Source of the DNA: JAUREX01 sp964472135
Lineage (GTDB): Bacteria; Pseudomonadota; Alphaproteobacteria; Rhodobacterales; Rhodobacteraceae
Reading direction: 5' to 3'
Assembly: GCA_964472135.1 (NCBI GenBank)
Contig: CAYYJB010000045.1
Span: 1 to 19,936, forward strand
Length of the DNA stretch: 19,936 nucleotides
In this document: positions 16,056 to 19,936 of the stretch, piece by piece
Layout: each line of letters opens with the position of its first letter
Numbering within the stretch: the first letter of the stretch is position 1
The notes under the pieces: model-generated
Database searches by the model: none
Seen by the model: only the letters and a program-made list of their open reading frames with translations
Told to the model about the DNA's origin: nothing
Position numbers and translations under genes: made by a program

Positions 16056-16665
16056 ATGGAACTCGACGCCTTCGACCGCAAGATCCTCAGACACTTCCAG
16101 CAGAACACCCGCATCACGAGCGCCGAGCTCGCCAAGCGGATCGGGCTTNNNNNNNNNNNNNNNNNNNNNNNNNNNNNNNNNNNNNNNNNNNNNNNNNNNN
16201 NNNNNNNNNNNNNNNNNNNNNNNNNNNNNNNNNNNNNNNNNNNNNNNNCGCATCACGAGCGCCGAGCTCGCCAAGCGGATCGGGCTTTCGCCCTCGGCCT
16301 GCCACCGCCGGCTGGCCGCGCTGCGCGAAAGCGGCGTGATCGAGGCCGAGGTCGCGATCGTCAACCCGCGCGCGGCGGGGCGGCGCATCACCATGGTCGT
16401 GACGATCACGCTCGAGCGCGAGCATTCCGACGTGATCTCGTCATTCAAGCGGGCCTGCCGCGAGAATGTCGAGATCATGCAGTGCTATTACGTCACCGGC
16501 CAGAGCGACTTCGTGCTGATCCTCTCGGCCCGCTCGATGGAGGCCTACGACGCCTTCGTGGAGGATTTCCTGTTTGCCAACCGCAACGTCCGGCGCTTCG
16601 AGACGATGGTGGTGATGGACCGCGTCAAGGTGGGCTATGACGTGCCGATCGACGAGGCGGATTGA
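16056..16665 (+). CDS. Lrp/AsnC-family transcriptional regulator (split by scaffold gap)
   Basis: The left piece 16056-16148 encodes MELDAFDRKILRHFQQNTRI and TSAELAKRIGL. The right piece from 16249 repeats RITSAELAKRIGL and goes on SPSACHRRLAALRESGVIEA. As printed, the two are in different frames. Removing one 39-bp copy and the 100 N joins them into one 156-residue protein of normal Lrp length: an N-terminal HTH (about 4-52), then a ligand-binding RAM domain (AAGRRITMVVTITLEREHSD, VEIMQCYYVTGQSDFVLIL, VRRFETMVVMDRVKVGYDVP). It is divergent from the Rieske-led operon and probably controls it in response to an amino acid or the pathway substrate. It is convergent with the SDR gene. I regard the gene as intact in the organism. 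Confidence 0.85.
16110..16287. other. Scaffold gap of 100 N flanked by a 39-bp duplicated contig end
   Basis: Positions 16149-16248 are exactly 100 N, a conventional placeholder size. The 39 bp before it (16110-16148, starting CGCATCACGAGCGCCGAGCT) equal the 39 bp after it (16249-16287). This is what two overlapping but unmerged contig ends look like. Collapsing the overlap removes 139 bp and restores the reading frame of the Lrp gene. It is not a biological repeat. Confidence 0.93.
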
Positions 16666-16670
16666 ACCGC

Positions 16671-16698
16671 CCCGCCGCTGTCACCCCTGCACGGCGGG
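16671..16698. terminator. Possible bidirectional hairpin between convergent genes
   Basis: CCCGCCG, a 14-nt loop, and CGGCGGG lie in the 36-bp gap between the stops of the Lrp gene and the SDR gene. The position suits a shared terminator, but no U-tract follows on either strand and the loop is long, so the call is weak. Confidence 0.35.
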
Positions 16699-16701
16699 CT
16701 C

Positions 16702-17463
16702 TCAGCCAACCTGCCAGCCGCCGTCGACCACGATCGTCTGCCCAGTGAGATAGTCCGAGAGCCGCGAGGCGAGAAAGACATAGGTGCCCGCCAGCTCTTC
16801 GGGCGCGCCCATCCGGCCCCACGGGATGCGCGCGATGAGCCGCTCGCGCGGGTCGGGCAGGCCCATGGCGAGGCGGTCGGCCACGAGTTTCTCGATCATC
16901 TCGGTCTGGATCTGACCGGGCGCGACGGCGTTGACGCCGATCCCCTTGGGCGCAAGCTCGGCCGCCATGCATTGCATCATCCCGACGACGGCGAATTTCG
17001 ATGCCGAATAGGCGACGTTCTGCGCCCCGCCCCGGATCCCGAAGAGCGAGGAGGTGAAGATGATCCGCCCCCCTGCTCCCATCCGGCGCGCCCCGGCCCG
17101 CGCGGTCAGGAAGGCCCCCGTGAGGTTGACGGCGTTCACGGCCTCGAAGCGCTCGAGCGGGGTTTCCGTCGCGAGCGCGAGGTGCAGGATGCCGGCGTTC
17201 GCCACCACGACATCGGGCGCGCGCCCCCGCGCCGCGAGGGCCTCGAACGCCGCCTCGGTCGCGGCCTCGTCGGTGACATCGAGCACGAGCGGCTCGGCGC
17301 CCGGGATGCGCGCCGCCGCATCGGCGGTGGCCTTCGCGTCGAGATCGACGAGGACGACGCGCGCGCCCTGCGCGGCATAGGCGGTGGCGACGGCAAAGCC
17401 GATGCCGCGCGCCCCCCCGGTGATGAGGGCCGTCCGGCCGTCGAGCAGTCCTGTGCTGGTCAT
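16702..17463 (-). CDS. Short-chain dehydrogenase/reductase
   Basis: A 253-residue classical SDR, NAD(P)-dependent oxidation or reduction of an alcohol/ketone pair. The cofactor motif GGARGIG is at 16-22, followed by Asp40 in VLVDLD, which usually signals NAD(H) preference. NAG is at 89-91. The catalytic Ser139 (TSSLFG), Tyr152 and Lys156 (YSASK) are in normal spacing, and the end reads DYLTGQTIVVDGGWQVG. AAGGA lies 9 nt before the ATG at 17463. The gene converges on the Lrp regulator and diverges from the M20 gene by 92 bp, so it is not in the large operon but may serve the same pathway. Substrate cannot be assigned from sequence. The frame extension up to 17812 is shadow. Confidence 0.9.
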   Translation of the reverse strand: MTSTGLLDGRTALITGGARGIGFAVATAYAAQGARVVLVDLDAKATADAAARIPGAEPLVLDVTDEAATEAAFEALAARGRAPDVVVANAGILHLALATETPLERFEAVNAVNLTGAFLTARAGARRMGAGGRIIFTSSLFGIRGGAQNVAYSASKFAVVGMMQCMAAELAPKGIGVNAVAPGQIQTEMIEKLVADRLAMGLPDPRERLIARIPWGRMGAPEELAGTYVFLASRLSDYLTGQTIVVDGGWQVG

Positions 17464-17555
17464 GGGGTGGTATCCTTCGATGAGTTGCGGATCGGGAAAA
17501 GCGCGCGCATGGTCCTGCCCGGCCCGGAGGCGGGCGGCAGGCGCAGGGGGCGGGG

Positions 17556-18779
17556 ATGGCGGGTGTACTCGGGGAACGGGTCGCGGCGGACGAGGCGGCC
17601 GAGGCGGTCGACCTGCTGGGGCGGCTCGTGGCCTGCGACAGCATCAACCCCCCCGGCCCGACGGCGGCCGTGGCGGCGGAATGCGCGGCCTTCCTCGACC
17701 GGGCCGGGATCGCGCACGAGATCCTCGCCCGCGACGCGCAAAAGCCCAACATCCTTGCCCGGATCGACAACGGCCCGGGCGGGCATCTCGTGCTCAACGC
17801 CCATCTCGACACGGTGCCGCCCGGCGATCTGGCCGCGTGGCAATATCCCCCCCTTGCCCTGACCGAGGTGGACGGGCGGCTTCATGGCCTCGGAACCGGC
17901 AACATGAAGGCGGCGGCGGTGGCGATGCTGTTCGCGCTGCGCCGGCTGCACACTGCGCGCGCCGCCTGGTCGGGCACGGTCACGCTCAGCCTCGTCGCGG
18001 ACGAATGCGTGTTCGGCCCCGACGGCGCGGCCTTCCTGCTTCAGGCGCATGAGGCCGAGGTTCTGGGCGACTGGCTCATCTGCGGCGAGGGGCCGGGGGG
18101 CATGGGCCTCGCGCTTGCGGAAAAGGGCCTCATGTGGGTGCGGCTGCGCGCGACGGGCCGGGTCGGTCAAGGGATGCTGACTACACGCGGCGGTTCCGCC
18201 CCCGCCCGCCTCGCCGCGGCGCTCGTCGAAATCGACGCCTGGAACGACCGCAGGATCGTGCCGCCGCTGGCCGAGCTTGCCCATGCGCAGAACGCCGAGG
18301 GGCAGCGCGTCAGCGCCAATATCGGCCGCATCTCGGGCGGGGCGGGGTTCAGCCCGGCCGTCTCGGTGGCCGAGGCCGACATCGACCTGCGCCTGCCGCC
18401 GGGGCTTGCGCGCGCCGAGGTGGGCGGCTGGCTCGATGCGCTCTGCGCAGGCCGCGGGCTCGGCTGGGAGGAGATCAAGGGGTGGGAGGCGAACTGGTCG
18501 GATCTGGCCAGCGCCCCCGTCGCCGCCGTCGCCGCCGCCGCCGGGCGGGTGCGCGGCAGGCCGCCCCATCCGGTCACGCGGCTGCCGGCCTCGGATGCCG
18601 CGCGCTGGCGCGCCCGCGGCGTGCCGGCCGTGTGCTTCGGCCCGCAGGCGGGGCTCGCCTCGGGCGTCGACGACCATGTGGCGCGCGCCGATTTCCTCGA
18701 TTGCATACAGATCTACGCAGCAGCGGCTGCAGAACTTCTGCCAGACGCTTCCAACTCTTATCCCGGTCGCAACAGCTAA
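17556..18779 (+). CDS. M20-family deacylase/peptidase (ArgE/DapE-like) with altered metal ligands
   Basis: A 407-residue zinc-hydrolase-fold protein; relatives remove acyl groups from N-acyl amino acids. Present: His83 and Asp85 in NAHLDTVPPGD, the putative catalytic Glu150, Glu178 in CGEGPG, and the C-terminal His374 in VDDHVARADF. Two usual metal ligands differ. The motif normally GxGxxDMK reads GLGTGNMKA, giving Asn116 for the bridging Asp. The normal DEE pair reads ADECVFG, giving Cys151 for the second Glu. The dimerisation-domain His is Gln205 (GRVGQGM). This may be a coherent subfamily with a different metal site rather than a decayed copy, since the frame is open and full length. The last dozen residues extend past the usual end into lower-GC DNA. 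It is divergent from the SDR gene. Confidence 0.85.
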   Translation: MAGVLGERVAADEAAEAVDLLGRLVACDSINPPGPTAAVAAECAAFLDRAGIAHEILARDAQKPNILARIDNGPGGHLVLNAHLDTVPPGDLAAWQYPPLALTEVDGRLHGLGTGNMKAAAVAMLFALRRLHTARAAWSGTVTLSLVADECVFGPDGAAFLLQAHEAEVLGDWLICGEGPGGMGLALAEKGLMWVRLRATGRVGQGMLTTRGGSAPARLAAALVEIDAWNDRRIVPPLAELAHAQNAEGQRVSANIGRISGGAGFSPAVSVAEADIDLRLPPGLARAEVGGWLDALCAGRGLGWEEIKGWEANWSDLASAPVAAVAAAAGRVRGRPPHPVTRLPASDAARWRARGVPAVCFGPQAGLASGVDDHVARADFLDCIQIYAAAAAELLPDASNSYPGRNS

Positions 18780-19369
18780 CATCACTTTCGTCCTGCGGAT
18801 AGGTTTCAAGTCCGACCTGTCTGACAAGGACAGCTATGGCACAGCACTCAGAATTAACCCGCGTGAAGACCTCTAGCGGCGGGAGTGCATGGTCCATGGA
18901 ACGAAGACACCCTTCGACTGAAAGAAATTACCGAAAAAGACATGATTTGGGTATAAATATGCTGAAATCTTTAATATTTCGTATTATATCCTGAGATTAC
19001 TCCTCGGCGTGACTTCCACAAGTGCCGGAGGGGATGGGTCTGGCGCCCAACCCTCTCTGCCTTCTAAGCCATTGGTTTAATTGAAGCGTAGATGGTTTTG
19101 GTCGTCATTCGGTTCATTCGCGACTGGCAGCGAAATTTGCTCGCAGCGTTGCGAGTGAACGCAGCGAGGAGACACAGGCCTTGGCGCGCCCCCCAATCCG
19201 GGCTCGACGACGGCCATCTGCCGGTTTCGGCGGTTCTGACCTTCACCGAGAGGGGCGCCAGAATGTCAGCGGGGCCCATCACGTTGGAAACGCTGCATTT
19301 TCAAGTGCCGTGTTGCAGCCCGGCAAGACGAGGTCGACCCTATCCCTCCTTCTGGTTTCCCTGAACCAG
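18780..19369. other. 590-bp lower-GC intergenic region, no recognised gene
   Basis: GC content falls sharply, most clearly at 18940-19000 (TTTAATATTTCGTATTATAT). Open frames here (for example 19092-19364 plus, 19064-19282 minus) lack family motifs, ribosome sites and neighbour-like codon use. A palindrome CTCGCA-GCGT-TGCGAG lies at 19140-19155. A hairpin CTGGTT-TCCCTG-AACCAG (19352-19369) directly follows the LysR stop and may help end that transcript, though it has no U-run. The compositional change suggests a remnant of transferred DNA or a degraded mobile element, but no transposase motif was found. Confidence 0.5.
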
Positions 19370-19936
19370 TCATGACGATGCGTGCCGCGCAGCGTGCTGG
19401 AGCGCGGTGGAAAATGCCCGGAAGGCCGGTGTCGGCACCTCGTCGGCGATGCTCATCACGCCGATGGCCCCCGTCGTGGGCGTCGTATCGATGTCCAGAC
19501 GGATCAACCGGCCTTCCTCGATGTCGTTCAGAACGACGCCGCGGCTGATGACCCAGACCGTTCCGGGATCCGCGAGCGTCAGCGCCCGCCCGAGCGCAGC
19601 CGAGGCCGTTTCGATCCGGTTCGCGAACAACGGGACGCCGCGGGCAATCAGCATGCGCGCCACCAGCGGGCGGATGGCGGAATCGGGCGGCGGATACAGC
19701 ACCCGAAGGGGGGCCAGATCCTCCAGCTGCCGAATGGTTGCCGCCGGGCTGTCGGGGGCGGCCACGATGACGACCTCCTCGGTGTAGAGCTGGCGAAAGA
19801 CCAGCCCCTGCATCGATTCCGGCGCCCCGAGTCGCCCGACGACCAGATCGAGCTTCCCGCTGCGCAGCCGCGACGTCAGATCGTAATGCGGGCCCTCGTG
19901 CAGTTCCAGCACCGTGCCGGGATTACTGCGCGCAAA
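19370..19936 (-). CDS. LysR-type regulator, PcaQ-like, C-terminal part only
   Basis: 189 residues of the effector-binding domain; the N-terminal HTH lies beyond the right edge. The frame is open to the last base (FARSNPGTVLELHEGPHYDL). Family landmarks are SRLRSGKLDLVVGRLGAPESM, LYTEEVVIVAAPDSPAA, APLRVLYPPPDSAIRPLVARML, NRIETASAALGRAL, VWVISRGVVLNDIEEGRLIRLDID and TTGAIGVMS. The VLYPPP..AIRPLV and VWxISxGVV..D..EG.L..L.ID blocks are characteristic of PcaQ and the related GbpR-type regulators, which control aromatic or sugar catabolism. Its target genes should lie to the right. It is separated from the M20 gene by 590 bp and points toward it, so it probably is not part of that unit. Confidence 0.85.
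   Translation of the reverse strand, partial: FARSNPGTVLELHEGPHYDLTSRLRSGKLDLVVGRLGAPESMQGLVFRQLYTEEVVIVAAPDSPAATIRQLEDLAPLRVLYPPPDSAIRPLVARMLIARGVPLFANRIETASAALGRALTLADPGTVWVISRGVVLNDIEEGRLIRLDIDTTPTTGAIGVMSIADEVPTPAFRAFSTALQHAARHASS

Noticed and set aside
16110..16287. Direct repeat or duplicated HTH in the regulator
   Set aside because: Exactly identical flanks around exactly 100 N indicate an unmerged contig overlap, not a biological duplication.
14826..16640. 604-codon plus-strand frame reaching across the N run
   Set aside because: It is antisense to the Rieske gene and crosses the scaffold gap; no motif supports it.
16048..16665. 205-codon frame through the gap as the Lrp gene
   Set aside because: Its left part is in the wrong frame (MNAWNSTPSTARSS); the true N-terminus starts at 16056, and the frames join only after removing the duplicated 39 bp.
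19064..19364. Small open frames at 19064-19282 (minus) and 19092-19364 (plus)
   Set aside because: They overlap each other on opposite strands, and neither has a ribosome site or recognisable motif.

Overview
The window is very GC-rich DNA with strong G/C third-position bias. Its gene content (Pot-type transporter, GcvT-type flavoenzyme, Lrp-regulated catabolic operon, PcaQ-like LysR) suggests an alphaproteobacterium, most likely of the Rhodobacteraceae type. The taxonomic call is inference from composition and gene style only. One scaffold gap of exactly 100 N lies at 16149-16248.

Layout. (a) 1-2674, minus strand: adenine deaminase (ade) followed by the ATPase of a spermidine/putrescine-type ABC importer that runs off the left edge. 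(b) 2779-3183: decayed IS481-family remnant. (c) 3447-6760, plus strand: a two-gene unit with a 4-bp stop/start overlap, made of a dimethylglycine/sarcosine dehydrogenase-like flavoenzyme with a GcvT half and a choline-kinase-like phosphotransferase. (d) 6831-7560: mosaic of transposase scraps, including a second diverged copy of the same IS481-type left end and an inverted, truncated IS481-family transposase. (e) 7575-15875, minus strand: a nine-gene catabolic operon read in the order Rieske oxygenase, TPP-dependent dehydrogenase E1 alpha, E1 beta, lipoyl/alpha-beta-hydrolase E2 (AcoC-like), VOC protein, diaminopropionate ammonia-lyase-like PLP enzyme, periplasmic amino-acid binding protein, and two permeases. 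The ATPase expected next is absent, and IS debris starts within about 15 bp of the last stop. (f) 16056-16665, plus strand: a divergent Lrp/AsnC regulator, split on paper by the scaffold gap. (g) An SDR dehydrogenase (minus) and a divergent M20 deacylase (plus), then about 590 bp of lower-GC DNA without a recognisable gene, and a PcaQ-like LysR regulator (minus) cut by the right edge.

How the genes may work together. Region (e) with (f), and perhaps the SDR and M20 genes, looks like an uptake-and-degradation system for a nitrogenous, amino-acid-like compound. A binding protein and permeases import it. The Rieske enzyme, SDR, M20 hydrolase and PLP lyase oxidise, hydrolyse or deaminate it. The AcoABC-like complex would then cleave a keto or acyloin intermediate to an acyl-CoA. 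I know of no described pathway with exactly this set, so the substrate is open; this is the best candidate for a new system here. Region (c) looks like a separate unit for methylated amines or amino alcohols.

The gap in the Lrp gene is an assembly artefact. The 39 bases on its left are repeated exactly on its right, and merging the two copies restores a clean 156-residue regulator.
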